Origin: Syntrophorhabdales bacterium
GTDB lineage: Bacteria; Desulfobacterota; Syntrophorhabdia; Syntrophorhabdales; WCHB1-27
DNA: 36,007 nt
Assembly (NCBI GenBank): GCA_035541455.1
Contig: DATKNH010000088.1
Span: 1-36,007, forward strand
Direction of reading: 5' to 3'
A program made the position numbers and the translations under genes. The notes beneath the pieces were generated by a model that was not told the DNA's origin, made no database searches, and was given only the letters and a program-made list of their open reading frames with translations. Below are positions 1 through 8,380 of this stretch, one piece after another. How positions within the stretch are numbered: the first letter of the stretch is position 1; the number at the start of each line of letters is the position of its first letter.

Positions 1-188
1 ATCCAGTGCTATCAAAGTAAGCCAATGACGGCGCATCAGCTGTGGGCGTCTGAAGCGCGGGGGGGTCAGATCCGCAATTTCCGCTTATAATCGTGAGTGC
101 GCCGCGGCTCGGGAGGATTCAACAGTTCAGGAAGTTTTCAGATGGCTGTGCAGAGTCCGATAGGTCAAGCCCTAATACTCGCAGTAAC
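1..188. other. Left-edge noncoding stretch
   Basis: No open frame here resembles a known protein on either strand, and I recognise no RNA gene. It lies downstream of the minus-strand nitroreductase, whose stop codon is at 189-191. The neighbouring gene lies beyond the window edge. Confidence 0.4.
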
Positions 189-842
189 TCAGCGCCGGCT
201 CTCACCAGCGTCCGCACCGTACGCCTCAAAATGCACGAACTCATTGAAGGGCTGCCGGAAGGCTCGGGGCAGAATAAGAGCGTCACGTCTCACATACCCG
301 AGCGCGATAAGCATGACCACCAGTTTGTCATCAGGGATGCCAAAGGCTTTCTTCATCGGCGCCTCCTCAAACCCGTCTATCGCGTGAGTATCAAGACCGA
401 AGCCTTTTGCCGCCAGCATGATGCTCATCGCAAAGAGCGCTGCATTCTTGGCGGCGAACACATTTCTTTCGCAGCTGCCCTCGCGGCCGTACCGCCTTCT
501 CACCATAGCGGTGATCGTCTCTCTGCTGGCCTTTTTGATGTAGCCGAGCTGCTCCCAGCTATCAAGCATAGGATTGAGGTTCACCTCGACATCAGGGTCG
601 GCAAGTATGATCAAGACTGCAGATGCCTCTTCAATTTTGGATTGATCGAGGGCGCAACGGCGGAGCAATCTCTTGTTTTCCGCATCCCGCACGACCACAA
701 CCTTCCAGGGCTGGAGATTGAACGATGACGGGGCAAGATTGGCAAGCTCGATAAGCTCCCTCAATGTTGCGTCAGGAATCGTCCGGCCCTGTTCAAAAAA
801 GGTTACAGATCTTCTTTCCCTCACTGCATCGAGTACATCCAT
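189..842 (-). CDS. Nitroreductase family protein (FMN-dependent)
   Basis: A 217-residue protein of the FMN-dependent nitroreductase superfamily, which uses NAD(P)H to reduce nitro compounds, quinones or similar acceptors in the cytoplasm. Family signatures are the N-terminal RRSV FMN-contact motif (about residues 10-13), 'APSSFNLQPWKVVVV' (about 37-51), a central alanine-rich helix ending in 'GFGLDT', and the late 'GYVRRD...LPR' segment. The length is normal for the family. I start it at the ATG at 842 because MDVLDAVRERRSV is the canonical N-terminus; an AGGAG lies 11 bases upstream. The frame is open for 13 more codons upstream, but those codons look unrelated. It is the last gene of the minus-strand tsaD-rsmA-DUF4911-tldD string, 72 bases after tldD. 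The true substrate cannot be read from sequence. Confidence 0.9.
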   Translation of the reverse strand: MDVLDAVRERRSVTFFEQGRTIPDATLRELIELANLAPSSFNLQPWKVVVVRDAENKRLLRRCALDQSKIEEASAVLIILADPDVEVNLNPMLDSWEQLGYIKKASRETITAMVRRRYGREGSCERNVFAAKNAALFAMSIMLAAKGFGLDTHAIDGFEEAPMKKAFGIPDDKLVVMLIALGYVRRDALILPRAFRQPFNEFVHFEAYGADAGESRR

Positions 843-914
843 AACCGTGGTCACTCCTGATTCACGATGGTCGGCACGCAAGCATACTGCGGAATGCCCG
901 TTACGTGCCGTGCC

Positions 915-2291
915 CTACTGCTGTCGTCCACCCACAACTATCTCAGGGATACGCAGGGTTGGCTGTGCGTCAGCCACAGGCACACCCTGGCCGTCCTTGC
1001 CGCACGTGCCAATGCCAAATCCCAGGTCGGTACCTATCATATCAATATCCCGCAGCACCTTCGGACCATTGCCCATCATTGTAGCGTTCCTGATCATGGG
1101 GCCGATCTGCCCCTTTTCAATGAGATACCCCTCCTGTATCTCAAAGACGAAATCGCCGCGCACCGTATCCACCTGCCCTCCCCCCATCTTCCTCACCAGC
1201 ACTCCATCGTCCACAGATGCTATAATCGCCTCAGGATCAGAGGTACCAGGCAGGATCATCGTATTGCTCATCCTCGGTATAGGCTTGAACCTGAATGATT
1301 CGCGCCTTCCATTGGCTGTCGGCTTCATGCCGTATTTCAGGGCATGGAACCGGTCGAAGAGATAATTCTTGAGAACACCATTCTCCACGAGAAGGGTCCG
1401 CTCTGATGCGATCCCCTCGTCGTCATACGCATACGTACCCCGCATGTGCGGAATTGTTTTGTCATCAACGATACTGATAAGAGGGCTTGCCATCTGAGCA
1501 CCCAGCATGCCCTTATAGCACGAAAGGCCTTCCATGGCCAGATCAGCCTCCAGCCCATGGCCTATGGCCTCGTGAATCATGGTACCGCCCGCTTCAGAGG
1601 CCAGAACCACCGTCTTCGCGCCCATAGGCGCCTCGATAGCGTCAAGCAGACCGGCGAGCCTCCTCACGGTTCCCGACACGAACATCTCCAGGCGCTCGTC
1701 GCTGAAGAATTCGAATCCGTAAAAGCCCCCTATTACCTCGTAGGCAGTCTGCATCTGGTTGTTCGCCTCGCCTATTACGAGAAGCGTCATAATCATCTGA
1801 GTTCTCTCGTCGAGAACGGGCGCACCCTCGCTTGATGTGATCTTTACCTCCTGCCTCGTGTCCCGGTACATTACCCTGACCTGCTTGATCCGCTTCTCCA
1901 GTTTCCTGGACAAAGCTTCTATCCTGCGCGCAATCGCAACTTTCTTTTCAATCTCCACGTCCCAGGGATTCACTTGAATAGAAAAGGGATACTGGCCCTG
2001 CACGGGGACCCCTTCTCTGATCTCTCCTGCAGCCTTCTCCCCCGCCATGCGGCCGAGGTCCCGGGCAAGATCGAGCAGGTGCTCTTCATCCCGAGACGTG
2101 GTGGATGCAAGAAACATCTTCCACGGCGTGATCACCCGCAGACCAACACCCTGATCCAGGCCCTTTTCCAGCTTCTCAATTTTCTCCGATTCCACCTGGA
2201 TGTGCGTGTATGTCCTTTTCTCCGCGAAGATATCCGCGTAGACTGCACCCCCCTTGAGCATTGCCCCGAGTACCTGCGCCTCACTGCGCAT
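915..2291 (-). CDS. tldD: TldD/PmbA family zinc metalloprotease, TldD type
   Basis: A 458-residue TldD-family protein. TldD forms a heterodimeric metalloprotease with TldE/PmbA that degrades unfolded peptides and matures some peptide products. The metal site is visible: HEAIGHG (HExxxH) at about residues 240-246 and a C-terminal 'GTCGKDGQGVPV', whose Cys is the third ligand in characterised TldD. The length is close to the usual 450-480. The start is the ATG at 2291, since an AGGAGG sits about 5 bases upstream; nine further in-frame codons upstream have no such site. The first 11 bases overlap the end of the DUF4911 gene, so translation is probably coupled. No tldE/pmbA partner is present in this window. 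Confidence 0.93.
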   Translation of the reverse strand: MRSEAQVLGAMLKGGAVYADIFAEKRTYTHIQVESEKIEKLEKGLDQGVGLRVITPWKMFLASTTSRDEEHLLDLARDLGRMAGEKAAGEIREGVPVQGQYPFSIQVNPWDVEIEKKVAIARRIEALSRKLEKRIKQVRVMYRDTRQEVKITSSEGAPVLDERTQMIMTLLVIGEANNQMQTAYEVIGGFYGFEFFSDERLEMFVSGTVRRLAGLLDAIEAPMGAKTVVLASEAGGTMIHEAIGHGLEADLAMEGLSCYKGMLGAQMASPLISIVDDKTIPHMRGTYAYDDEGIASERTLLVENGVLKNYLFDRFHALKYGMKPTANGRRESFRFKPIPRMSNTMILPGTSDPEAIIASVDDGVLVRKMGGGQVDTVRGDFVFEIQEGYLIEKGQIGPMIRNATMMGNGPKVLRDIDMIGTDLGFGIGTCGKDGQGVPVADAQPTLRIPEIVVGGRQQ

Positions 2292-2517
2292 CGCCCACCT
2301 CCTGGATGAGGATATCATAGTGTGCCATATCTTCTATGATCGCCCTGAGGGTTTCTTCAGCAGAAGACGGATAGATTATCTCCGCTTCTCCTTTGCTGCC
2401 GTCAAGCACGCTCATCAATGCCACCTCTTCGTATGACTCCAATACCGCCTTGAAGAACCCCAATGCATCTCTCCGCATGCGTATCCTCTTTGTTTTCTCC
2501 ATGGCTTCAAGTAACAT
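2281..2517 (-). CDS. DUF4911 domain protein
   Basis: A small acidic protein of about 78 residues that resembles the DUF4911 family, which I know from deltaproteobacteria and related groups and which has no established function. It has a charged N-terminus (EKTKRIRMRRD), a central mixed alpha/beta stretch and a C-terminus ending in EVGDAQ. No catalytic motif or membrane segment is visible. The start is uncertain: ATG at 2517 (AAGAG 9 bases upstream), a GTG at 2523, or ATG at 2502. It overlaps the 3' end of rsmA by a few bases and the 5' end of tldD by 11 bases, so it sits inside a translationally coupled operon. That suggests a housekeeping role, but I cannot name one. Confidence 0.75.
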   Translation of the reverse strand: MLLEAMEKTKRIRMRRDALGFFKAVLESYEEVALMSVLDGSKGEAEIIYPSSAEETLRAIIEDMAHYDILIQEVGDAQ

Positions 2518-3295
2518 AACCACGCACTCTTAAAAACGCATACATCCGCTCGTAACTTTTTGGTTCTATCTCCTCTGCGCGCACGGAAGGCCGGAAACCC
2601 ATAAACGAATAGAGGGCACCTGTTCCTTCCTTGCCGCACAAGAGTTCCAGCGAATGCTTCAAATACTTTCTCTTGTACCGGAAGCAGGCTTTGATAAAAT
2701 CAACCAGGCCGTCATCAGCTCTCATCCTGCCCTGATCGAATATGATCGCAACGAACGCACTCTCCACTTCGGGAGGCGGGATGAAGAGAGACGGTTTCAG
2801 TTTGAGCAGAAATTTCACTGAAGCATGCAACTGGAATACCACGGAAAGCGCGCCATAGGTCCGCGAGCAAGGCGCGCTTGCAAGTCGCTCCCCCACCTCC
2901 TTCTGCATGGTCAGATGGGCACTTTCGATTACGTCCATTTCCGAGAGCAGCTTGAAGAGGATATCTCCGGTAATGTTGTAAGGTATGTTCCCCATCACCT
3001 TGACTCTGCCTTGTTTGGCGAACGAAGAGATAGACAGATCGAGAATATTTCCAAAGGTTACGCTCACGTTTGGAAAAAGTTCCCGCAGGCGTTCCAGTGG
3101 TTCCCTGAATTGTCTGTCCAACTCAACAGCATGAACAAAACGAGCCCGCGGGATGATAGACCGGGTCAGGTCACCCTGCCCCGCGCCAATCTCCACAACA
3201 GTGTCCCCGGGTCCTATGTCCGCCAGTTTTACGAGCTTATCGAGTAGATTCCTATCTTTCAGGAGGTGTTGCGAAAGGTTCTTTTTTAGCCTCAC
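2507..3295 (-). CDS. rsmA: 16S rRNA (adenine(1518)-N6/adenine(1519)-N6)-dimethyltransferase RsmA (KsgA)
   Basis: A 262-residue SAM-dependent methyltransferase that dimethylates the two adjacent adenines in the helix 45 loop of 16S rRNA, a late ribosome-assembly check. Visible signatures are the N-terminal KKNLSQHLLKD (family KKxLGQ-type opening), the SAM loop 'VEIGAGQGDLT' (about 34-44), the acidic 'AVELD' (about 56-60) and the catalytic 'GNIPYN' (about 102-107), a variant of the usual NLPY. The start is a GTG at 3295, one base after the tsaD stop, with GAGGGG inside the end of tsaD as ribosome binding site. This is a classic translational-coupling arrangement. The length is normal. Confidence is high. 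Confidence 0.96.
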   Translation of the reverse strand: MRLKKNLSQHLLKDRNLLDKLVKLADIGPGDTVVEIGAGQGDLTRSIIPRARFVHAVELDRQFREPLERLRELFPNVSVTFGNILDLSISSFAKQGRVKVMGNIPYNITGDILFKLLSEMDVIESAHLTMQKEVGERLASAPCSRTYGALSVVFQLHASVKFLLKLKPSLFIPPPEVESAFVAIIFDQGRMRADDGLVDFIKACFRYKRKYLKHSLELLCGKEGTGALYSFMGFRPSVRAEEIEPKSYERMYAFLRVRGYVT

Positions 3296-3296
3296 G

Positions 3297-4289
3297 CTAG
3301 CCCCTCGCCATGCGTGAAAAGCCTTTTACCGTTTCGGGCGAGTAGAGATTCCTTTCCGCGTAAAAATCTCCGGTGATAGCCACCATGGCCGCATTGTCAG
3401 TACAAAGGTCGCGGGAAGGAAAGAGCACGCGGTACTTCTCGCGCGCTGCCCGTTCTTCGAACAGAGCCCTCAAGCGCCCATTGGCTGCCACACCTCCGCC
3501 GACCACTAGTGTGGTGACGTCATAATCCTTCAAAACTTTCATCGTTTTTCGACAGAGCACATCGCAGATGGCCTCCTGGAAGGAGGCAACGATATCAGCC
3601 CGGCTGCTCTCTGTAATGCCATGTCTTTTGACAAAATTGACAAATGCGGTCTTCAGGCCGCTGAAGGAAAAATCATAGTTTTTTTCGTCGAGCATTGGTC
3701 GCGGAAAAGAAATCGCATCAGGACGACCACCAGCTGCAATCTCTTCCAGGACGCGGCCGCCGGGATAGCCCAGCCCGAGGTACTTTGCAATCTTGTCAAA
3801 GGCCTCGCCTGCTGCATCATCCCGAGTGCTCCCGATAAGACGATAGCGACACGGTTCCTCGAAAAGGAGAAGGACCGTGTGGCCTCCGGACACAATAAGT
3901 GCAACAAAGGGAAACACCGGAGCCTGCTCGAGAAAGATAGACATTGCGTGCGCTTCAACGTGATTGACAGCTACCATCGGCTTTGACGCCGACAGGCAGA
4001 GACCTTTCGCAAACATGAGACCTGCAAGCAACGACCCGATCAGACCCGGACCGTTAGTAACAGCCACGCACCCTATATCTGCGAGCGATACACGCGCTTC
4101 GGCAAGCGCTTTCTCGTATATACGGTCTATAAGCTCTATGTGCTTTCGCGATGCGAGTTCGGGTACAATTCCCCCGAACAGACTATGCAACTGAACCTGG
4201 CTGGAAACCACGTTTGAAAGAACTGTGCCGTCTTTGAGGAGGGCTATCGACGTGTCGTCGCAGGAAGTGTCTATACCGAGAACGATCAT
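3297..4289 (-). CDS. tsaD: tRNA N6-adenosine threonylcarbamoyltransferase TsaD
   Basis: A 330-residue member of the TsaD/Kae1/OSGEP family (former annotation Gcp glycoprotease). It transfers the threonylcarbamoyl group to A37 of ANN-decoding tRNAs together with TsaB and TsaE. Diagnostic features are the N-terminal 'GIDTSCDDTS', 'GPGLIGSLLAG' (about 80-90), the metal-binding HVEAH (110-114), 'VSGGHT' (about 133-138), 'GGGVAANGRLR' and the late 'DNAAMVA' carrying the conserved Asp. The length is typical. It heads the coupled tsaD-rsmA-DUF4911-tldD-nitroreductase string. About 170 bases carrying an inverted repeat separate it from the upstream chaperone gene. TsaB and TsaE are not in this window. 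Confidence 0.97.
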   Translation of the reverse strand: MIVLGIDTSCDDTSIALLKDGTVLSNVVSSQVQLHSLFGGIVPELASRKHIELIDRIYEKALAEARVSLADIGCVAVTNGPGLIGSLLAGLMFAKGLCLSASKPMVAVNHVEAHAMSIFLEQAPVFPFVALIVSGGHTVLLLFEEPCRYRLIGSTRDDAAGEAFDKIAKYLGLGYPGGRVLEEIAAGGRPDAISFPRPMLDEKNYDFSFSGLKTAFVNFVKRHGITESSRADIVASFQEAICDVLCRKTMKVLKDYDVTTLVVGGGVAANGRLRALFEERAAREKYRVLFPSRDLCTDNAAMVAITGDFYAERNLYSPETVKGFSRMARG

Positions 4290-4320
4290 AGGAAGACCGT
4301 TGGGAGAAAAGACGTTACGA

Positions 4321-4441
4321 GTTCCGGGTTACGTTTTCTAGGAATCAAGCAGCACTACCCAGGCAACGGGCCCTTGTGAGAAGCGTTGGCAGCATCAAGG
4401 TCTTTCCTGAAACCCGTAGCTCGCAACTCGGAACCCGGAAC
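4321..4441. repeat. Inverted-repeat spacer between the chaperone gene and tsaD
   Basis: GTTCCGGGTT at 4321-4330 is the exact reverse complement of AACCCGGAAC at 4432-4441. Both arms are embedded in longer imperfect 'ACGAGTT/GGGTTACG'-type sequence, and a T-run follows on the plus strand at 4443-4449. Similar 'CGTAACCCGTAAC' words recur near 16100 and 27358-27445, so this looks like one member of a dispersed, degenerate intergenic repeat family rather than a dedicated terminator. Confidence 0.55.
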
Positions 4442-4459
4442 ATTTTTTTGAGTGTAGCG

Positions 4460-5848
4460 CTAGAACGCGTCCCACTCGATCTTGACTTTCACCTGCTTCT
4501 TCATGTCTTCGCGGAAGGAGGTGAGAAAATCTGCCCGCTTCTTTACTATGTAGGACTGCCGGTAAGCGTCTTTCTCTTTCTCCCACTGAGCCTCGTCAGG
4601 CTGCTTTTCCCCTGCAAAAGAGAAATCGTAGTAGCGACCGCCGAACTCCACCGGCTTGTCGTAGACTCTTTTCTCGGGAGAAAGCAAAAGAAGCCCGGAG
4701 TCATCCCTTGGTATCGGTCCGAGCCCAGGTATTTCAAGGCTCTGACGCGACAAGAGCGGCGTCTCTTTCGAGAACTTTGTCGACTTATCTTTGATGGCCT
4801 CTTCAGCCCTGGCTTTTGCGAGTGTCTTCGCCCGCTCAGCTACTATTCTTGCCTTAATGATCTTCAACGCGTCTTCCTTACTGAGCGGCTTTCCGTCTGC
4901 TTTTTCCACGACCTGAAAAATGTAAGACTTCGTCCCTTCTCTTACGGGAAGCGAAATGTCGCCCTGGTTCATTCCTTTGAACCAGGTGTCAACCTTCAGA
5001 CGGGATAATCTGGCCATCAGATCGCTTTCTTTCATGATTCCCAGATCGACCAGTTCCAGACCCTTCGATTTCGCATACGCTGTCAAATCTTTCGACTTCA
5101 GAAGATCCATGTACGCCTGATCGTCCTTTACCGGGCTCTTCTCGTCGACAACCATGTACGCGAGGTGGTAGGTATTCTCAGTCTTGTATATCCCCTTTTC
5201 CTTCTCGTAGGCGTCCTCCACCTCCTTGTCCTGCACGCGCACCTGCTCTCTGTAATCTGCCGGATCAAAAACAGCATACCCCAGCCGCACCTGCCCCCGT
5301 TCCTTCATATAACTGTCACGCACGTCGCGATCGCTGAACAGCACACCGTTGTCCTGGAGAATGGCCATCATCTTGGCAACGAGGAGCGACTGCTTTTCGC
5401 TTTCTTCGAACGCCTTTGGATCGATACCGCTTCGTTTCAGGATCTCCATATAGACCTGTTTGTTGAATTTGCCGTCCCTCTTGAACGTATCCATGCTTGC
5501 GATATGCTCTGTCAATTCTCTGTCTGAAACCCGGAGTCCCAACTCGTCCGCCTTTACAAGCATCAGGTACTTGTCCACCAGTTGATTCATGACACTTTCT
5601 TTAAGCTTCAACTGAGCCATCATTTTCTCATCCAGCTGCTCTCTATAGATCATCCTGTAAAAATTGAGAAGCTTCTGGCGGTTCTGTTCATACTCAGCAG
5701 CCGATACCTTATATGGACCAACCTCCGCGAGTGTCTTCTCTCCCCCCCTGAACGACCCCACACCCCAAAGAATAAAGACCACAATGATCAGACTGAACAT
5801 GATCTTTATCGCCCAGCCAGTTGCGTGTTTCCTCATGAATCGTAGCAT
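4460..5848 (-). CDS. SurA/PpiD-type membrane-anchored periplasmic chaperone, parvulin domain not evident
   Basis: A 462-residue protein with a short basic N-terminus and one membrane segment at about residues 13-30, followed by a long charged periplasmic region. Residues about 38-190 match the SurA N-terminal/PpiD chaperone pattern ('LAEVGPYKVSAAEYEQNRQ', 'LMLVKADELGLRVSDRELTEHI', 'RDVRDSYMKERGQVRLGYAV'). PpiD in E. coli is about 620 residues and contains a parvulin domain. Here the region about 225-320 is short and I cannot find convincing parvulin motifs, so prolyl isomerase activity is doubtful. The family role is to assist folding of exported and outer-membrane proteins at the Sec exit. 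The ATG at 5848 has GGAGC 4 bases upstream. It is divergent from mreB. Confidence 0.8.
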   Translation of the reverse strand: MLRFMRKHATGWAIKIMFSLIIVVFILWGVGSFRGGEKTLAEVGPYKVSAAEYEQNRQKLLNFYRMIYREQLDEKMMAQLKLKESVMNQLVDKYLMLVKADELGLRVSDRELTEHIASMDTFKRDGKFNKQVYMEILKRSGIDPKAFEESEKQSLLVAKMMAILQDNGVLFSDRDVRDSYMKERGQVRLGYAVFDPADYREQVRVQDKEVEDAYEKEKGIYKTENTYHLAYMVVDEKSPVKDDQAYMDLLKSKDLTAYAKSKGLELVDLGIMKESDLMARLSRLKVDTWFKGMNQGDISLPVREGTKSYIFQVVEKADGKPLSKEDALKIIKARIVAERAKTLAKARAEEAIKDKSTKFSKETPLLSRQSLEIPGLGPIPRDDSGLLLLSPEKRVYDKPVEFGGRYYDFSFAGEKQPDEAQWEKEKDAYRQSYIVKKRADFLTSFREDMKKQVKVKIEWDAF

Positions 5849-5863
5849 TGGTGCTCCAGTCTG

Positions 5864-5892
5864 TTGATTTTAACCCTTTAACATAGTATATT
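5864..5892 (+). promoter_or_regulatory. Sigma70-type promoter of the mre/rod operon
   Basis: TTGATT (5864-5869), a 17-base spacer, then TATATT (5887-5892): five of six matches to the -35 consensus and five of six to the -10. The mreB ATG at 5948 is about 50 bases past the expected transcription start and has an AAGGGG/AGGGA ribosome binding region. No other promoter of similar quality is seen before rodA. Confidence 0.7.
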
Positions 5893-5947
5893 AGGGCGGT
5901 TTTTTCAACAGAGTCTATACTTACATAAGGTTACAAAGGGGTAGGGA

Positions 5948-6988
5948 ATGTTCAATTCGTTCTTTGGATGGCTTTCAAAAGACCTGGCTATAGATCTGGG
6001 CACGGCAAATACCCTTGTCTATCTCAAGGGTAAGGGAATCGTTACCAACGAGCCCTCGGTGGTTGCAGTCCATCGGGATCCCCGGGGCGTGAAAAGAGTG
6101 ATCGCCGTCGGCGAGGAAGCAAAAAGGATGCTCGGGAAAACCCCGGGGAGCATCGTGGCTATACGGCCGCTCAAAGATGGCGTTATAGCCGATTTCGAAA
6201 TCACCGAGGCAATGCTCAAGTATTTTATCCAGAAGATCCACAACAAGAAATCATATGCGCGGCCGAGGATCGTGATCTCCATTCCGTCGGGTATCACGCC
6301 GGTGGAGAAGAGGGCAGTGAAGGAGTCGGCAGAATCCGCAGGTGCGCGGGAAGTCTATCTCGTCGAAGAACCGATGGCAGCCGCGATCGGTGTTGGGCTC
6401 CCTATTACTGAACCGAGTGGCAACATGGTCGTCGACATAGGTGGCGGCACCACCGAAGTGGCAGTGATAAGCCTCGCAGGCATCGTCTATTGTAATTCCG
6501 TGCGCATAGCCGGAGACAAGATTGATGAGGCGATCATCCAGTACATCAAACGGAAGTACAACCTTCTGATTGGAGAACGTACCGGGGAAATGATCAAGAT
6601 TGAAATAGGCTCTGCCTATCCGTTTCCCAACGAACACGAGATGAGCATGGAAATAAAGGGACGCGACCTTGTGGGAGGTATACCAAAGACCCTGGAAGTC
6701 TCCTCTAAGGACATCCGCGAGGCCATCGCAGAACCGGTGAACGCCATTGTGGACTCGGTGCGCATTGCCCTGGAGCGGACGCCGCCCGAACTGGCGGCTG
6801 ATATTGTAGACAAGGGCATCGTCCTCTCGGGCGGCGGTGCGCAGCTTCGGAATCTGGACCTGCTCATCAAGGAAGTAACAAGGCTGCCTGTGATTGTTGC
6901 AGAAAATCCTACCACTGCAGTGGTAGAAGGTGCCGGACGGGTTCTTGACGAAGTGACTCTCCTCAAAGAAATAGCGGCAAAATTTTAG
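5948..6988 (+). CDS. mreB: Rod shape-determining protein MreB
   Basis: A 346-residue bacterial actin that polymerises on the inner face of the cytoplasmic membrane and directs lateral wall synthesis by the Rod complex. Actin-fold ATP-binding signatures are present: 'DLGTANT' (phosphate 1, about 16-22), 'DIGGGTTEVAV' (phosphate 2, about 163) and 'GIVLSGGGAQLRNLD' (adenosine motif, near 290). The N-terminal 'MFNSFFGWLSKDLAIDLG' is a typical amphipathic membrane-binding opening. The length is standard. It is the first gene of mreBCD-mrdA-rodA, directly after the promoter at 5864-5892. A 97-base GC-rich spacer separates it from mreC; every other junction in the operon is within 15 bases. Confidence 0.98.
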   Translation: MFNSFFGWLSKDLAIDLGTANTLVYLKGKGIVTNEPSVVAVHRDPRGVKRVIAVGEEAKRMLGKTPGSIVAIRPLKDGVIADFEITEAMLKYFIQKIHNKKSYARPRIVISIPSGITPVEKRAVKESAESAGAREVYLVEEPMAAAIGVGLPITEPSGNMVVDIGGGTTEVAVISLAGIVYCNSVRIAGDKIDEAIIQYIKRKYNLLIGERTGEMIKIEIGSAYPFPNEHEMSMEIKGRDLVGGIPKTLEVSSKDIREAIAEPVNAIVDSVRIALERTPPELAADIVDKGIVLSGGGAQLRNLDLLIKEVTRLPVIVAENPTTAVVEGAGRVLDEVTLLKEIAAKF

Positions 6989-7053
6989 TGGAAAATCCGC
7001 CTAGCGAGCACGGCGAGCGAGAAGGGGAGGCTCCGGCGGCTCTGCCGATGGAG

Positions 7054-7070
7054 GGGGCGACGCGAGCCCC
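7054..7070 (+). repeat. GC-rich hairpin in the mreB-mreC spacer
   Basis: GGGGC at 7054-7058 pairs with GCCCC at 7066-7070 around a 7-base loop. It lies in a strikingly GC-rich, purine-biased 97-base spacer (6989-7085) that also contains CGGC...GCCG. The mreC ribosome binding site (GAGGAG) follows within 15 bases. It could be an RNA-processing or attenuating hairpin that lowers mreC expression relative to mreB, or a small repeat inserted in the operon. Confidence 0.45.
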
Positions 7071-7085
7071 ATTAATAGAGGAGCA

Positions 7086-7886
7086 TTGAAGGGTACTCTG
7101 GTCGTTATCACAGCGGTGATTATCCTCGCTGTATCATTTCTGCTTTTCACCGATATTGGACCTGTTGCCAAAAGGTACTCCAAGGTAAAAGTGTATGCTG
7201 CCAATCTGGTCGGGCCTGCGCTTAGAGGGCTGAGCGCTCCCTTTCGCTTCACTCATGACGTCTTCGACAGCTATGCAAACCTTGTGCATGTCAAAAAAAG
7301 AAATAGTGAACTTCAAAAAAGAGTGGAGACGCTACAGCTCCAGAACCAAAAACTTGCCGAACTGGAAAAAGAGAATGAGCGCCTCCGCAAGTTGCTGCAC
7401 TTCATGGATCAGCGTCCTGGCACGCTCATCGCCTCGCGTGTCATTGGCGAAGACCTGACGAACTGGTTCAAATCCGTCGTTATCGATAAAGGCCGTGGAA
7501 ATGGCATCAGCGAGAAGATGCCCGTGGTTACGCCCGAAGGAGTGGTAGGACAGGCCGTAGAGGTCAACCAATGGCACACGAAGGTTATGCTTCTGATCGA
7601 TACAAACTCGGCTATAGACGTGTATGCCACTGGCAAACAGGCGCGGGGCATTCTCACAGGCACCGGCAGAACGACGCTGAAAATGAAGTATGTGCTCAAG
7701 AACGATGATCTCGAGGCGGGTGACAGGCTGATTACATCGGGCAAGGATGGCGTGTACCCGAGAGGATTGCCCGTAGGCGTAGTCATCAGCGTCAACAAGA
7801 ATGTCGTGGGTCTCTTCGCCGAAGTGGAGGTTATGCCCTTCAACAACTTCAGAAAGCTGGATGAAGTCCTGGTGGTGCGCCGATGA
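7086..7886 (+). CDS. mreC: Rod shape-determining protein MreC
   Basis: A 266-residue bitopic membrane protein that links MreB to PBP2 and activates the RodA-PBP2 synthase. There is one membrane segment at about residues 5-22, then a leucine/glutamate-rich coiled coil at about 64-104 ('RNSELQKRVETLQLQ', 'ELEKENERLRKLL'). The periplasmic beta domain follows ('ASRVIGEDLTNWF', 'GVVGQAVEVNQWHTKVMLL'), ending in 'FNNFRKLDEVLVV'. The start is a TTG at 7086 with GAGGAG only 2-3 bases upstream; this tight spacing plus a weak start codon may keep expression low. The stop overlaps the mreD start. Confidence 0.95.
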   Translation: MKGTLVVITAVIILAVSFLLFTDIGPVAKRYSKVKVYAANLVGPALRGLSAPFRFTHDVFDSYANLVHVKKRNSELQKRVETLQLQNQKLAELEKENERLRKLLHFMDQRPGTLIASRVIGEDLTNWFKSVVIDKGRGNGISEKMPVVTPEGVVGQAVEVNQWHTKVMLLIDTNSAIDVYATGKQARGILTGTGRTTLKMKYVLKNDDLEAGDRLITSGKDGVYPRGLPVGVVISVNKNVVGLFAEVEVMPFNNFRKLDEVLVVRR

Positions 7887-8377
7887 TAAGAAGGGCTTTC
7901 GCGCTCGCCCTGGCACTCTCGTTGATGGTTCTTCAATCGGCCCTGTTCTCTTTTCTTCCGATCGAATCCTCCAAACCCGATATCGCAGTTCCTTACATCA
8001 TCTACGCGACTTTCTTCCTGAGTCCGTTCGAAGGACTTATCACTGCTTTCATAGTTGGATTCGCCGAAGAAATGCTTTCCGTGGGACCTCACGGTGCCCT
8101 GATCTTCACCAAGGTGTTCCTCTTCCTCTCCTGCATCTTCTTGCGGAGCAGGCTCTACATCGAATCTCAGTATCTCTTTGCCGCTATATCCTCATGCTTT
8201 GTATTGCTAGAATCAGCCCTTTTCATAGCACTCGCATTTTTGGGAAAAGGCGAGGCAGGGGCTGTCATGACGGTGCTTAAGTTCTCTCTTCCCAATGCCG
8301 TGTTTACAGCAGTTCTTGCACTCTTCCTCTTTCCCGTCTTTGAGCGGCTGAAGCTGAGGCCCTATGGCGTGGGGTGA
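7883..8377 (+). CDS. mreD: Rod shape-determining protein MreD
   Basis: A 164-residue, very hydrophobic protein with about five membrane helices. It fits MreD in size and in position between mreC and mrdA. The pattern 'FLSPFEGLITAFIVGFAEEMLS.GPHGALIFTKV' corresponds to the conserved MreD region. MreD stabilises the MreB-MreC-RodA complex in the inner membrane. Its ATG overlaps the mreC stop by four bases (ATGA), so the two are translationally coupled. MreD is poorly conserved in sequence, so the call rests partly on context. Confidence 0.92.
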   Translation: MIRRAFALALALSLMVLQSALFSFLPIESSKPDIAVPYIIYATFFLSPFEGLITAFIVGFAEEMLSVGPHGALIFTKVFLFLSCIFLRSRLYIESQYLFAAISSCFVLLESALFIALAFLGKGEAGAVMTVLKFSLPNAVFTAVLALFLFPVFERLKLRPYGVG

Positions 8378-8380
8378 CAC

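Noticed and set aside
93-728. Long plus-strand open frame of 211 codons
   Set aside because: It lies antisense over the nitroreductase gene, has no recognisable motif, and the opposite frame is a clear family match.
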